A DNA stretch of 64,000 nt from Oscillospiraceae bacterium MB24-C1 (GTDB lineage Bacteria; Bacillota; Clostridia; Oscillospirales; Ruminococcaceae). The translations under genes and the position numbers were made by a program. Each line of letters starts with the position of its first letter. Position 1 is the first letter of the stretch. The notes below the pieces were generated by a model that was not told the DNA's origin, made no database searches, and saw only the letters and a list, made by a program, of their open reading frames with translations. The stretch is taken from assembly GCA_030913685.1 (NCBI GenBank), contig CP133187.1, forward strand, positions 1,883,501 through 1,947,500, written 5' to 3'. Shown here one piece after another: positions 16,816 to 26,312 of the stretch.

Positions 16816-17119
16816 ACTGTTTCACTTCCTCAATTAAAGTCACAAAAAATAAATGCATAAATTAAATAAACAGATAATGTTACCGACAACTGAATAAAAC
16901 ACCACAATAAATATATATTTTTGATTATATCATAATAAAGATCCAAAAAATATACGGTTTTATGGAAAATTAAGTGCGAAAATTTAAGAAATATAGGTTA
17001 AATGATAAAAATTATTGAAAAAAGTCCAAAAAGCAGTAGGAAATACGTAGAAAATATATTATAATGATATGAAAGCAATGCTGAAACATGCAAAAATAAA
17101 GTGTTAGCAGGTGAAGAAC
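16816..17119. other. AT-rich divergent intergenic region between the ylqG-like gene and cheA
   Basis: 304 bases without a plausible gene. Perfect -10 hexamers occur on both strands: TATAAT at 17060-17065 on + (55 bases before the cheA ATG) and TATAAT at 16924-16929 on - (about 110 bases before the ylqG-like start). Neither has a convincing -35 at 16-18 bases. No sigma-28 element is seen, so the che operon here is probably not late class. Confidence 0.4.
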
Positions 17120-19282
17120 ATGAGTGTTTTTGACGCGAGCATGGTCCCGATGGTGGATATGTTTTTATACGAAACAACCACGCTTTTGGAGCAGTTGGAT
17201 GAGATTTTGCTACAGTCTGAGCAAAGTCAGGAAATGACAACAGAAGATATCAACGAGATTTTCCGCATTATGCACACCATAAAAGGTTCTGCTGCGATGA
17301 TGGGGCTTTCCGCCTTTTCAAAGGTGGCGCACCGCGTCGAAGATATGTTTTTTATTGTGCGGGACAATTCGGAAATCATGAAGAGTATGCTCAGTAGGCC
17401 TATTTTTGATATTCTTTTCCAGTCCTCCGACTTTTTTAAAACTGAGGTTGAGGGTATTCAGAACAATATTGAGGAATATGCGCCCACTAATCCGACTGAG
17501 CTGATCGATACGATTTCCGCTATTATTCCGCAGCTCAAGGGTGAAGTGCCCATTCAGGCCGCGCCCGAGGTACCGGTTCAGCCGGTGCTAAAACAGGGGG
17601 CTGGCGAACAGCCAACTGCTCAGCCAAAGGAGGAGACTCCGAAAGTTCTTGAGCAGCAGGAAGACGTTGTGCAAGAAGCAATCGCAGGTGGCGAATACAA
17701 GATAAGAATCTTCTTTGAAGATGGCTGTCAGATGGAAAATATCCGTGCATTCATGCTGATTACACAGCTCAAGGGTTATTGCGAGGAAATCACCAGCGTG
17801 CCGGCAAACCCCGAAACCAGTTCCGACTACGCAGCAGAAATTATCAAGAATGGCCTGCTGTTAAAGATTAAAACATCATTGCCGATTGAGAATATATATT
17901 CGGTCATTGAGAGCTCGGTCAACATCAAGTCATATGAGAATGTCAGTGAACATAGCGCGCCCCCTTCGGCAGTGGTCACCGCTGCCGCCGCAGAGCACCG
18001 GGGTGCGTCAGTTTCATCTGGTGCAACCGGGGCGGGGGAGGCACAAATCAGGGATGTTGCCCCTGCTAGTGAGGCGGTACATAAGGCTGCTCCTTCCGGC
18101 GCCGGCAAGCAAAGTATGATTAGCGTCAACCAGACCAAGCTAAACCAGTTGATGGATATTATGGGTGAGATCGTCATTGCCGAGTCGATGGTGGCCAATA
18201 GCCCGGAACTTAAAAATCTTCAACTTGATAATTTTAGTAAATCAACCCGGCAGTTGCGCAAGTTGACGGATCAGCTTCAGGATATTGTTATGTCTATCCG
18301 CATGGTGCCGTTGACCGGCGTTTTCCAGAAAATGAACCTCATCGTGCGCGACATGAACCGAAAGCTGGGCAAAGAGGTCGTGTTTAAAACCTTTGGCGGT
18401 GAGACGGAAATTGACAAAACAATCAATGACGTATTGGCCGATCCGTTTATGCACATGATCCGCAATGCGATGGATCATGCAATTGAATCCCCCGAGGAGC
18501 GCATTAACAAGGGCAAGCCAGAGATGGGCACCATCACGCTTGGCGCACAGAACATTGGTGGCGAAATTGTGATCACCATTGCCGACGATGGCCGTGGGTT
18601 AGATCGTGACAAGCTATTGGCAAAGGCTAAGAAGAATGGGTTGCTGACTAAGCCGGAGGCTGAACATACGGACAAAGAGGCGTTCCAGTTAATTATGATG
18701 GCTGGCTTTTCAACCAATGAAGTCGTCACTGAGTTTTCAGGCCGTGGTGTCGGTATGGACGTGGTACGCCAAAACATTGAAAAGGTCAATGGCAGTATTT
18801 CGGTAGAATCCCAGATGGGTCAGGGCACAACTTTCACAATTAAAATTCCACTGACCCTCGCTATTGTAGACGGTATGGAAGTAGCGGTTAGCGATGGTGT
18901 CTATATTATCCCGATTACCTCTATTCGCCAGACATTTAAGCTTGGCGATGGTATTCAGCTACTACAGGATACAGAGGGTTCTGAAATGGTAATGCTCAGA
19001 GGAACCTGTTTGCCAATTATTCGATTGCATAAAATCTACGACGCCCAAAATGCAAAGACCAATCTTGAAGATGGTATCTTTATTTTGATTGAAAATGACC
19101 GCAAGGCGGCCTGTCTGTTCGTGGACGAGCTGTTGGGCGAACAGCAGGTTGTTGTCAAGCCTTTCCCGGCATTTTTAAGCAAATATAGCATCAAAGGCAA
19201 CGGATTGGCGGGTTGCACCATCATGGGCGATGGCAGCATTAGTCTGATTCTTGATGCCAACAACTTGCTCAACAATTTTTAG
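17120..19282 (+). CDS. cheA: Chemotaxis histidine kinase CheA
   Basis: 720 residues from the ATG at 17120 (AGGTG 6-7 bases before); a GTG three codons earlier lies inside the ribosome site. Domains in order: HPt with the phospho-accepting His52 in IMHTIKGSAAMMG; a P2-like response-regulator-binding domain at about 195-280 (YKIRIFFEDGCQMENIRA); an Ala/Pro linker; dimerisation helices at about 335-400 (LNQLMDIMGEIVIAESMV); HATPase with N box HMIRNAMDHAIE and G boxes DDGRGLD and FSGRGVGMDVV; and a CheW-like domain from about 590 to the end. CheA phosphorylates CheY and CheB. First gene of cheA-cheW-cheR-cheB. Confidence 0.97.
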   Translation: MSVFDASMVPMVDMFLYETTTLLEQLDEILLQSEQSQEMTTEDINEIFRIMHTIKGSAAMMGLSAFSKVAHRVEDMFFIVRDNSEIMKSMLSRPIFDILFQSSDFFKTEVEGIQNNIEEYAPTNPTELIDTISAIIPQLKGEVPIQAAPEVPVQPVLKQGAGEQPTAQPKEETPKVLEQQEDVVQEAIAGGEYKIRIFFEDGCQMENIRAFMLITQLKGYCEEITSVPANPETSSDYAAEIIKNGLLLKIKTSLPIENIYSVIESSVNIKSYENVSEHSAPPSAVVTAAAAEHRGASVSSGATGAGEAQIRDVAPASEAVHKAAPSGAGKQSMISVNQTKLNQLMDIMGEIVIAESMVANSPELKNLQLDNFSKSTRQLRKLTDQLQDIVMSIRMVPLTGVFQKMNLIVRDMNRKLGKEVVFKTFGGETEIDKTINDVLADPFMHMIRNAMDHAIESPEERINKGKPEMGTITLGAQNIGGEIVITIADDGRGLDRDKLLAKAKKNGLLTKPEAEHTDKEAFQLIMMAGFSTNEVVTEFSGRGVGMDVVRQNIEKVNGSISVESQMGQGTTFTIKIPLTLAIVDGMEVAVSDGVYIIPITSIRQTFKLGDGIQLLQDTEGSEMVMLRGTCLPIIRLHKIYDAQNAKTNLEDGIFILIENDRKAACLFVDELLGEQQVVVKPFPAFLSKYSIKGNGLAGCTIMGDGSISLILDANNLLNNF

Positions 19283-19293
19283 GAGGTGACCAC

Positions 19294-19791
19294 ATGGCTG
19301 AGGTAGCAGTTAACAGCGTTGTCAAATCGGTTGAAAGCGCTGTGTTTGCTGGTAAATATCTGACGTTTTATATTGGGGAAACCATTTATGGCGTTGCGCT
19401 TGAGAATATCCTTGAAATCATCGGCAATCAGGAGGCCACAAGGGTGCCGGGAATTCCAGCCTTTGTCAAGGGGATTATTAATCTTCGTGGCCGTATTGTG
19501 CCCGTTATTGATGCGCGCATCAAGATTGGCGCGGAGGAAATTGAATATGACGAGCGTACATGTATTATCGTGATCACCTGGAACGAATCTCTCGTAGGTC
19601 TGATTGTTGACCGGGTCGCTGAGGTCAGCGATTTTAAAAACGATCAGATTGCATCCATTCCTGATTTTTCAAGTGTAAACACCAACAAATATCTTTCGTC
19701 AATATGCAAGGTGGGCGAACGTCTGGTCCTTATTCTGGACTGCGACAAATTTTTAGCTGATGACACCTGCGGTACCCACGCAACATTGTGA
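19294..19791 (+). CDS. cheW: Chemotaxis coupling protein CheW
   Basis: 165 residues, one CheW domain: YLTFYIGETIYGVALENILEII, then VPGIPAFVKGIINLRGRIVPVIDARIKIG, and a C-terminal VGERLVLILDCDKFL. CheW bridges receptors and CheA in the array. AGGAGG lies 8 bases before the ATG and cheA ends 11 bases upstream. No receptor gene is present in the window. Confidence 0.97.
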   Translation: MAEVAVNSVVKSVESAVFAGKYLTFYIGETIYGVALENILEIIGNQEATRVPGIPAFVKGIINLRGRIVPVIDARIKIGAEEIEYDERTCIIVITWNESLVGLIVDRVAEVSDFKNDQIASIPDFSSVNTNKYLSSICKVGERLVLILDCDKFLADDTCGTHATL

Positions 19792-19822
19792 TCAAGCTGT
19801 TAACGAAGGGATTATATCGTCG

Positions 19823-20641
19823 ATGCTTAAGCTAACAGATCAAGAATTCAATGAGTTAAAAACATTTGTACATAAAAACTATGGGATAGATCTCTCAAAA
19901 AAGCGCGTTCTGATTGAAGGCCGCATGTCCAACACGCTATTGGGCTACGGCTTTACAACATTCAGCCAATATTTTGAGTTTTTGTACGCTGACAAAACCG
20001 GTAACGAGATGACCAAAATGCTCAATAAGCTCACTACTAATTACACTTACTTTATGCGTGAGAATGAGCACTTTGAGTTTCTGGTTCAGAAGGTTCTCCC
20101 GTTTTTTGAGCGCACCCGCACCAGTAAGACCCTTTATCTATGGAGTGCCGGGTGTTCTTCCGGGCAGGAACCATATTCGATGGCGATGGCCATCAGCGAA
20201 TACTTCGGCTCAAGAAAAGGGCAGTGGAATACTACAATCCTTGCCAGTGATCTTTCGGTCAATGTGCTTGAAAAAGCGACCAAGGGCATATATACAAGCG
20301 AGGAGGTTAAGGATATTCCGCCGGCATGGCGGTCTAAATATCTTGTGGACCTTAAAAATGGGAGCTTTCAGGTTAGCGAACAGATTCGCAAGGAAGTGGT
20401 GTTTCGCAGAATCAATCTAATGGAGCCCTTTCAGTTTAAGAATAAATTTGACCTGATTTTCTGCCGCAATGTGATGATTTATTTTGATGCACCCACAAAA
20501 GAGAAGTTGGTTAATAAATATTACGACTGGACGGCGGACACAGGGTTCCTGTTTATAGGTCACTCCGAAAGCATCAACAGAGAAGCGAGCCGATACACCT
20601 ATATCCAACCGGCAATCTATCAGAAACGAGGGGCAAAATAG
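19823..20641 (+). CDS. cheR: Chemoreceptor glutamate methyltransferase CheR
   Basis: 272 residues from the ATG at 19823; the frame is open 63 bases further into cheW, but the only ribosome-like site (GAAGGGA) sits 11 bases before 19823. The N-terminal helical domain (LTDQEFNELKTFVHKNYGIDL) precedes a SAM-binding fold with LWSAGCSSGQEPYSMAM, ILASDLSVNVLEKA and DLIFCRNVMIYFD. It methylates receptor glutamates using S-adenosylmethionine. Its stop overlaps the first base of cheB. Confidence 0.96.
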   Translation: MLKLTDQEFNELKTFVHKNYGIDLSKKRVLIEGRMSNTLLGYGFTTFSQYFEFLYADKTGNEMTKMLNKLTTNYTYFMRENEHFEFLVQKVLPFFERTRTSKTLYLWSAGCSSGQEPYSMAMAISEYFGSRKGQWNTTILASDLSVNVLEKATKGIYTSEEVKDIPPAWRSKYLVDLKNGSFQVSEQIRKEVVFRRINLMEPFQFKNKFDLIFCRNVMIYFDAPTKEKLVNKYYDWTADTGFLFIGHSESINREASRYTYIQPAIYQKRGAK

Positions 20642-21690
20642 TGTTGGTAAAGAAAAAGTGTCGCGTTTTAATTGTTGATGATTCCATTCTTTTCCGGAAC
20701 ACGTTGTCAAAAAAGCTGGAGGAAGACCCGTTTTTTGAAGTAGTTGGGACTGCCTCGGACGCGATGGAAGCAATGGAAAAAATCAAGGAAATTCAGCCGG
20801 ATGTTGTGACGTTGGATGTCGAAATGCCAAGGATGAGCGGCATTGAATTTCTTAAAAAGCTTATGCCGCTTTATCCAACACCGGTTGTAGTTGTTAGTTC
20901 CGCTCCTATTACAACGCTTAACGCGTTGGATGCGGGTGCGGTGGACTTTGTCAAAAAACCGGTTGTCAATTCTTCTGGCGATTTAAATCAGTTTATACGC
21001 GAACTGGTTGTTAAGCTAAAAATTGCATCGGTCGCAAAGGTTGGGCAGAAAAAGGTACTGGCCGAAAAGCCCTCTTCAAAATTGACGGTGCACCCGGCGC
21101 TGACCCGTACTATAGATAATATGATTATTGCCATTGGTGCTTCAACCGGCGGAACAGAGGCCATATTGGCAGTGGTAAAGGATCTTCCGCCCACCACGCC
21201 AGGCATTGTTATCGTGCAGCATATGCCGCCTGTGTTCACGCGGATGTACGCCGAGCGCCTAAACAATATCTGCCGCATGACCGTTAAAGAGGCTGAACAC
21301 GGCGACAGGGTGGAGCCTGGCAAAATTATTATTGGTGCAGGTGAATTTCATCTCCGATTGGAAAAGGATGCCCAGGGCTACTATGTTAAAAGCCAGCGGG
21401 GAGAAAAAGTCAGTGGTCATTGCCCTTCGGTCGATGTATTGTTTGATTCGGTTGCCCAAACCGCAAAAGATCGGTCGATCGGCGTTATTCTCACCGGTAT
21501 GGGAGCCGACGGCGCCAAGGGCCTGTTGCAAATGAAAAAGGCTGGCGCTTATACCATTGGACAAAACAAAGAAAGTTGCATTGTCTATGGCATGCCAATG
21601 GTGGCTTTTAATATTGGTGGTGTTAAAAAGCAATTGCCGCTTGATCAGATTGGTGATGAAATATTACGCCACTTAAACTCAATAAAATGA
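20641..21690 (+). CDS. cheB: Chemotaxis response regulator methylesterase CheB
   Basis: 349 residues, GTG start overlapping the cheR stop by one base. The receiver domain spans residues 7-125 with acidic pocket VDDS, phospho-acceptor Asp59 in TLDVEMPRMSG and conserved lysine in FVKKPV. The esterase domain from about 160 has the catalytic Ser in GASTGGTEA, His in QHMPP and Asp in TGMGADGAKG. It removes methyl groups from, and can deamidate, receptors when phosphorylated by CheA. A terminator follows at 21714. Confidence 0.97.
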   Translation: MLVKKKCRVLIVDDSILFRNTLSKKLEEDPFFEVVGTASDAMEAMEKIKEIQPDVVTLDVEMPRMSGIEFLKKLMPLYPTPVVVVSSAPITTLNALDAGAVDFVKKPVVNSSGDLNQFIRELVVKLKIASVAKVGQKKVLAEKPSSKLTVHPALTRTIDNMIIAIGASTGGTEAILAVVKDLPPTTPGIVIVQHMPPVFTRMYAERLNNICRMTVKEAEHGDRVEPGKIIIGAGEFHLRLEKDAQGYYVKSQRGEKVSGHCPSVDVLFDSVAQTAKDRSIGVILTGMGADGAKGLLQMKKAGAYTIGQNKESCIVYGMPMVAFNIGGVKKQLPLDQIGDEILRHLNSIK

Positions 21691-21713
21691 GGCAAGCACT
21701 GCTTTGCAGGGTA

Positions 21714-21745
21714 AAAAAGAGACTTGGTTATCCAAGTCTCTTTTT
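21714..21745. terminator. Intrinsic terminator after cheB
   Basis: AAAAAGAGACTTGG pairs with CCAAGTCTCTTTTT around a 4-base loop, a perfect 14-bp stem ending in five T on + and in AT-rich sequence on -. It ends the cheAWRB transcript. Because the 5' arm is an A-run it can also work in the other direction, for the long minus-strand fla operon ending at 21870. Confidence 0.92.
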
Positions 21746-21869
21746 ATTACCTGTTAGAACACGGTTAAAGTATTCCATAAAACTAAAGGCACAGGATATG
21801 TGCTCAATTGATAAAAGTCTAAACCTAAAAGGCTATAAAGCAAACCATCTAAAATTGACATTAGTTAGA

Positions 21870-23513
21870 TTATTTTGTGCCTAAAACAACTTCGCCCTCG
21901 CTATTTTGATAAAAGCGACACATGTTTGCAATATTTGTAAGGCGATAAGTTTCATTACCAATTGTGATACGTAACGGGGGATAAGCGGTATTACAAGTCA
22001 GTGTGCAGGGCGAAGTCTGGGATTGCTGCTCTGAAAATTTCTGAATCTTCTTTTCAAGCCGATTCTTTTTAAAGAGCACAAGGTTTAATTTTCCTTGGTA
22101 CTGTACCAGTTGCTTTTGTCGCTCATCCTCAGAAATATTCTGCGTCTGTTCCAAGAACAAAATATCGCTGTTGAGCGACTGAAATTCCGACAAGACCGCT
22201 TTATGTTGCTGACGAATCTGATTGCGTTCTCTGAGCATATTAGGTGTGACGCCAAGCACGATATTGATATGCGTATAAGAGCGCGACCCGACAATCTTAG
22301 CATCGACTGATCCGAAAACGGTAATATTTCCGCCAACCAACGTGCCACGACCAATCAACATCAATCCACCGTCTGCTTCAACAGTAGAATTAATTACCGA
22401 TTCTGATTTTATATCACCGCCAGCGCGAACAGTGCAATTTTCAATAAACTTAGCGGTAATATCTTTTTGTGCTTCCAAAATTCCTTTGCCCATGCCATTG
22501 ATGCCTTTTTGGAGTATGATATTGCCTCCGGCGTATATAGAGGCGCCTTCAACAATACCATAGACAGTAACATCACCGTTTGTTCTGATCGAATAACCTT
22601 CACAGACATCCCCGGTAACGATGACATTGCCGGTAAAGTTAATATTGCCGACCGAGTTATTTACATTCCCATTGACCTTAAATGTGTGTTCTACACAAAA
22701 GCGCTTGTCTTTGTAAACAAGATTACCATCAATGGCGGCGACAAGCTGGCACATATACTCGTCAATCGTAACAAGATCAACGTTCTCGCCGCGAGGAACA
22801 GCGGGCGCCTTTGCGGTACGGGGGCGCAGGGGTTTATTATAAATACTGGTGCCAAGGGTACCCTGCACAGGATTTATAATTTCGCAGATCACGGTTCCCT
22901 TTGAAATGTTATTAACGATATGCATGTTTTTAAAGTCAATGCTACCGTCGGGGCGCTGGTCAAAATGCGACTTGCTGGTACGAGCAAACAATTCTTTGAC
23001 GTAGCCGTCCTTTCCCTCAACAGCAGAAACACCTTGTGCAACAACAATCGGCGTATTATAAAGCAGTGAATCGGGGTTTGTCGTAAAAAAGCTATTGAGT
23101 GCTTCTTCGTCTACCCCAAAGGTAATTCGGCAGTCTTTTAAAACCCGATGAAGAATTTCGATGGAACAGGTTTCCTGCTCATCCTGTGCGGGGGGACGCA
23201 GAAGCATACGAGCCTTAGTTGTCGCTTTATTAACTTGGACCTCCAAACGACGGTGGGCATCCCATGATAACGGTGGCACTATAAGGCTGACCCAGCTGTC
23301 AGCATCAGCCTCTGGGGTAACAGGTGACGATATAGGTGGCAGGCTATTTTCTTCGGAGGCACTATCAATAGGCGCGTTCTCTTCGGGCGCGCTTTCAGCT
23401 GATGTATCATTTTTATGCGCAAAAACACCAAGTTCAATGTGCTCGTTTTTTTGCTTTGCCTGCAGCAGCCTGAACAACAAACTGCCTTTTTTCTCTTGAT
23501 CCTCTTGTTTCAT
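21870..23513 (-). CDS. fapA: FapA/DUF342 flagellar assembly protein A
   Basis: 547 residues. Residues 1-90 are low complexity. Residues 95-260 are the FapA N-terminal region, and from 260 to 425 there is a parallel beta-helix of GN-I-x-GNV-x-VTGDV-type turns (VGNINFTGNVIVTGDV, DVTVYGIVEGASIYAGGNI), typical of DUF342. A coiled coil follows at about 430-500 (LRERNQIRQQHKAVLSEFQ). The family occurs at the end of fla/che operons in Clostridia; its role is not settled. GAGGAG lies 9 bases before the ATG. Last gene of the operon that starts at fliE. Confidence 0.9.
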   Translation of the reverse strand: MKQEDQEKKGSLLFRLLQAKQKNEHIELGVFAHKNDTSAESAPEENAPIDSASEENSLPPISSPVTPEADADSWVSLIVPPLSWDAHRRLEVQVNKATTKARMLLRPPAQDEQETCSIEILHRVLKDCRITFGVDEEALNSFFTTNPDSLLYNTPIVVAQGVSAVEGKDGYVKELFARTSKSHFDQRPDGSIDFKNMHIVNNISKGTVICEIINPVQGTLGTSIYNKPLRPRTAKAPAVPRGENVDLVTIDEYMCQLVAAIDGNLVYKDKRFCVEHTFKVNGNVNNSVGNINFTGNVIVTGDVCEGYSIRTNGDVTVYGIVEGASIYAGGNIILQKGINGMGKGILEAQKDITAKFIENCTVRAGGDIKSESVINSTVEADGGLMLIGRGTLVGGNITVFGSVDAKIVGSRSYTHINIVLGVTPNMLRERNQIRQQHKAVLSEFQSLNSDILFLEQTQNISEDERQKQLVQYQGKLNLVLFKKNRLEKKIQKFSEQQSQTSPCTLTCNTAYPPLRITIGNETYRLTNIANMCRFYQNSEGEVVLGTK

Positions 23514-23559
23514 GGGTAGCCTCCTCTTTCACAGGATTTTTTTGAAAAAGGAAATCGTA

Positions 23560-24048
23560 TTAAAAACGCCATTCGCCTTTAAGCGCAGACTTAATTAGCA
23601 TAGTGCCGGTGGTCGCGTCGAAATAACAGGTGCGGCCGTAGTCCTTGCCAGTATCCTCAGCGACAATTGGAATACGGAACCGGGCCAGACCGGCTTTGAC
23701 CGCTTGCGTGTTGCGTCGACCAATGTTGCCTAGGGGGGAATTGGTCGTTTCGGCAAACATTTGGGCGCCGCCGGCGATTTTTGCTGTTAGCACCGCAGCG
23801 CGTGCGCCTTTCATCTGCATAGCTTTAAGAAGCTCAATCAACGCAGTATCCGCAAACTTCAGCGGCTGGCTGCTGCCGGAGGATAGCTGCTTACTATCTG
23901 GCAGCATAATATGGGCCATGCCCGCAACTTTTCTTTCAGCATCATGCAGACAGATCGCCACACAGGAACCAAGCGCAAAGGTGACCAGCTCATCTTCGCC
24001 CTTTACGACGTTCATATCGGCAATGCCAACCTTAACCGTATTCTTCAT
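23560..24048 (-). CDS. cheD: Chemoreceptor glutamine deamidase CheD
   Basis: 162 residues, ATG overlapping the cheC stop (TGATG). The cysteine-protease-like deamidase motifs are visible: TFALGSCVAICLHD with the catalytic Cys, GMAHIMLP with the His, and KIAGGAQMF. CheD deamidates receptor glutamines and, in B. subtilis, is recruited by CheC, its upstream neighbour here. One further GTG codon upstream is possible. Confidence 0.96.
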   Translation of the reverse strand: MKNTVKVGIADMNVVKGEDELVTFALGSCVAICLHDAERKVAGMAHIMLPDSKQLSSGSSQPLKFADTALIELLKAMQMKGARAAVLTAKIAGGAQMFAETTNSPLGNIGRRNTQAVKAGLARFRIPIVAEDTGKDYGRTCYFDATTGTMLIKSALKGEWRF

Positions 24049-24668
24049 CACTCAACCCCGAGGTTCCGCATAATTCTTTGCAGGGAATCTGTAGTAGGTA
24101 TCAACAGAATATGGCTGGTCATATTCTCGGCGTCGCCATTAAATTCATCTTGTATAAAAATGACCTTATCACTAATGTCTGCAAAATAGATAGCTGGAAC
24201 GCTTAAAATAGCGCCGGCCATATCAACCGTCATAGATGGCACCGAAATATCGATGGTTAAGCCGGTCAACTGGGCAATTGCATTGACGTAAGAAGCCGCC
24301 ATAATGTTACCAATCTCTTTTATTGCAGAAATCGAAAGCTCATCAAGCTCATGAAAGCCCCCAAAACAGCCACCTAAAAGATCGTTTACGATAGTATGAG
24401 CGAAATCCTTTTCCAACAGAAACATCATCATTCCGCTGACCTCGCCTGAGATGGTCAGCATAATGCCCACGATCATGGTTTCAGGCCCGCCCAGTTCTTC
24501 AGAGACCTTTTCATAGTCCAGAACATTTATAGTCGGTACACTGATGTTTACCGGCTTTTGCAGCATTGCGGCTAATGAGGTAGCCGCATTACCGGTGCCA
24601 ATATTACCAATTTCGCGTAACACATCAAGGTGCATTGCATTCAAGTCGCTGTAGTCGTGTAAAGCCAT
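24048..24668 (-). CDS. cheC: CheY-P phosphatase CheC
   Basis: 206 residues. Both CheC active-site helices are intact: LDVLREIGNIGTGNAATSL near residue 15 and LSISAIKEIGNIMAASYVN near residue 112, each with the paired Glu and Asn. CheC dephosphorylates CheY-P and is stimulated by CheD, which overlaps its 3' end. Keeping CheC, CheD and FliY shows the B. subtilis-type three-way adaptation system rather than the CheZ system of enterics. Confidence 0.96.
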   Translation of the reverse strand: MALHDYSDLNAMHLDVLREIGNIGTGNAATSLAAMLQKPVNISVPTINVLDYEKVSEELGGPETMIVGIMLTISGEVSGMMMFLLEKDFAHTIVNDLLGGCFGGFHELDELSISAIKEIGNIMAASYVNAIAQLTGLTIDISVPSMTVDMAGAILSVPAIYFADISDKVIFIQDEFNGDAENMTSHILLIPTTDSLQRIMRNLGVE

Positions 24669-24712
24669 ATAAGTAAAACCTCTTTCGTTTGCGAATCGTA
24701 TATAAATAAGTG

Positions 24713-25516
24713 CTATCTTAAATTATTAATCATCTCATCAATCTCATCTGCGGCCTGTACTACGCGGGAATTCATCTGGAAAGAACGCTGGGCCTGAATC
24801 ATATTGACCATCTGATCACTCAGCTCAACATTAGAGTTTTCAAGAAAGCCCTGTAGAATCGTTGAGGTTGTGTCGCCGCTCTTGGCAGCAACCGCCTTAC
24901 CCGAAATGTCATTTGCTTTAAAAGAACCGCCTTCCGCCGGGGTCAGGCCATAGGGGTTCGTGAAATGGTATAACCCTATTTTTTCAGCCAACCCATCAGT
25001 AATGGGTGAGCCACTTTCATTTAATTCCAGCGAAATACGTTTCCCCTTACCAGCTAAGACATGGGACCCGTCCGAGGTCACTAAATAAGCCTTTTTCCCC
25101 TCAATGCTGACGAGAAAATTACCATTTCGTGTATACTGAATTTCACCTGAAGCAGTTTCGACCCCAAACAGGCCTTCTCCATTAATTGCGAAATCCAACG
25201 TTCGACCGGAGGCGAGATAGCCCCCCTGATCATATAACAAGTTTACTTGGCCAATACGCACGCCATGCCCGACCATATCGTAGCTTTTCGCGGTATTATC
25301 ATCCGCATTGTCAGCAGGAGCATCTGCTGCGCTGTCAGCCGTAGTGTTATGATAATTACTGTGGATATTCATTCTGGTATAAAGCAGGTTCTGAAAAGAG
25401 GATTCCTGCGTTTTGTAGCCGACGGTGTTCACGTTGGCAATGTTGTTTGATGTGACATCCATATGCGACTGTGAAGCCAGCATACCGGAGACACCGGTGT
25501 AAAAAGCAATACTCAT
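24713..25516 (-). CDS. flgG: Flagellar distal rod protein FlgG-like
   Basis: 267 residues from the ATG at 25516, with GAGGTG upstream. The N-terminal rod motif MDVTSNNIANVNTVGYKTQ and the C-terminal helix LSDQMVNMIQAQRSFQMNSRVVQAADEIDEM are the two halves of the FlgG coiled coil. The FlgE/F/G central motif GRTLDFAINGEGLFGV is present. An Asp/Ala-rich stretch at about residues 62-80 is an insertion. It corresponds to FlhP of B. subtilis. Confidence 0.88.
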   Translation of the reverse strand: MSIAFYTGVSGMLASQSHMDVTSNNIANVNTVGYKTQESSFQNLLYTRMNIHSNYHNTTADSAADAPADNADDNTAKSYDMVGHGVRIGQVNLLYDQGGYLASGRTLDFAINGEGLFGVETASGEIQYTRNGNFLVSIEGKKAYLVTSDGSHVLAGKGKRISLELNESGSPITDGLAEKIGLYHFTNPYGLTPAEGGSFKANDISGKAVAAKSGDTTSTILQGFLENSNVELSDQMVNMIQAQRSFQMNSRVVQAADEIDEMINNLR

Positions 25517-25540
25517 TTTCAGCACCTCACTGGTAAAATA

Positions 25541-26308
25541 TTATAAAGAAGCAATATTAGCAGCTTTTTGCTCTATTTCATCAATCATCATCAACGCTTT
25601 GCTACAGCTTTGGAAGGTTCGCTGCGTCTCCATCATAAGGGCAACTTCTCGGTTATAATTGGTGTTGGAGCCTTCCAGTACCCCTTGCCCGATCTTCGGT
25701 GTGGAAACCTCAGAGAGGCCGGCTGTCTCTCCCAACACACCCTCGCCGCCCGGCACCTGAAACAGACCATTCGGGAACTTTTCAAGCTCGGCCTCTGGAG
25801 AAGCCGCAACAATTTGAAGATTTCCAACCATACGGCCTTTAGTGTTGTAAACGGCGCCTTCTGAATTAACAGAAAAATCAGAGCCTAGAATTTTGAGATC
25901 ACCCCGAGAGCCCTGGACTCGACCAACACCTGGTAGAACGAGGTAACCTTCATCGTCTATGTCAAATTGCCCGTTACGGGTGAGATATTGTTTTCCATCA
26001 GCATCTTTGACACTGAAAAAACCGTCGCCTTCAATAGCAAGATCAAACGGCCTGCCAGTGGCTTTAATTAAGCTTCGATCAAATTGGGTAGGCACATCTT
26101 CAACCACCTTAACTGCGTCGCCGGAGCCTATAAAGGTTCGATTGTAACCCTGCTGACGCATCAAAAGTTCCTGCTGAAAGGTTGTGCTAACCACACGTTC
26201 AGTTTTGAACCCGGGGGTGTTGGCATTCGCCATATTATTTGCAATAACGTTTAAGGTGCGCTGCTGCATCATCATACCAGAAGCGGCAGTAAAAAAACCC
26301 GTTGCCAT
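25541..26308 (-). CDS. flgF: Flagellar rod protein FlgF-like (FlhO type)
   Basis: 255 residues, GGAGG 8-9 bases before the ATG. The rod signatures are QRTLNVIANNMANANTPGFKTE at the start, GRPFDLAIEGDGFFSV in the middle and the C-terminal helix VALMMETQRTFQSCSKALMMIDE. Rod proteins are exported and polymerise between MS ring and hook. Transcribed directly after sigD (4-base gap) and before the flgG-like gene, the sigD-flhO-flhP grouping also seen in other Clostridia. FlgF versus FlgG naming of the two paralogues is a judgement. Confidence 0.85.
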   Translation of the reverse strand: MATGFFTAASGMMMQQRTLNVIANNMANANTPGFKTERVVSTTFQQELLMRQQGYNRTFIGSGDAVKVVEDVPTQFDRSLIKATGRPFDLAIEGDGFFSVKDADGKQYLTRNGQFDIDDEGYLVLPGVGRVQGSRGDLKILGSDFSVNSEGAVYNTKGRMVGNLQIVAASPEAELEKFPNGLFQVPGGEGVLGETAGLSEVSTPKIGQGVLEGSNTNYNREVALMMETQRTFQSCSKALMMIDEIEQKAANIASL

Positions 26309-26312
26309 GCAG

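Noticed and set aside
17015..17065. TTGAAA and TATAAT as a cheA promoter
   Set aside because: The two elements are 39 bases apart, far beyond 16-18, so they cannot form one promoter.
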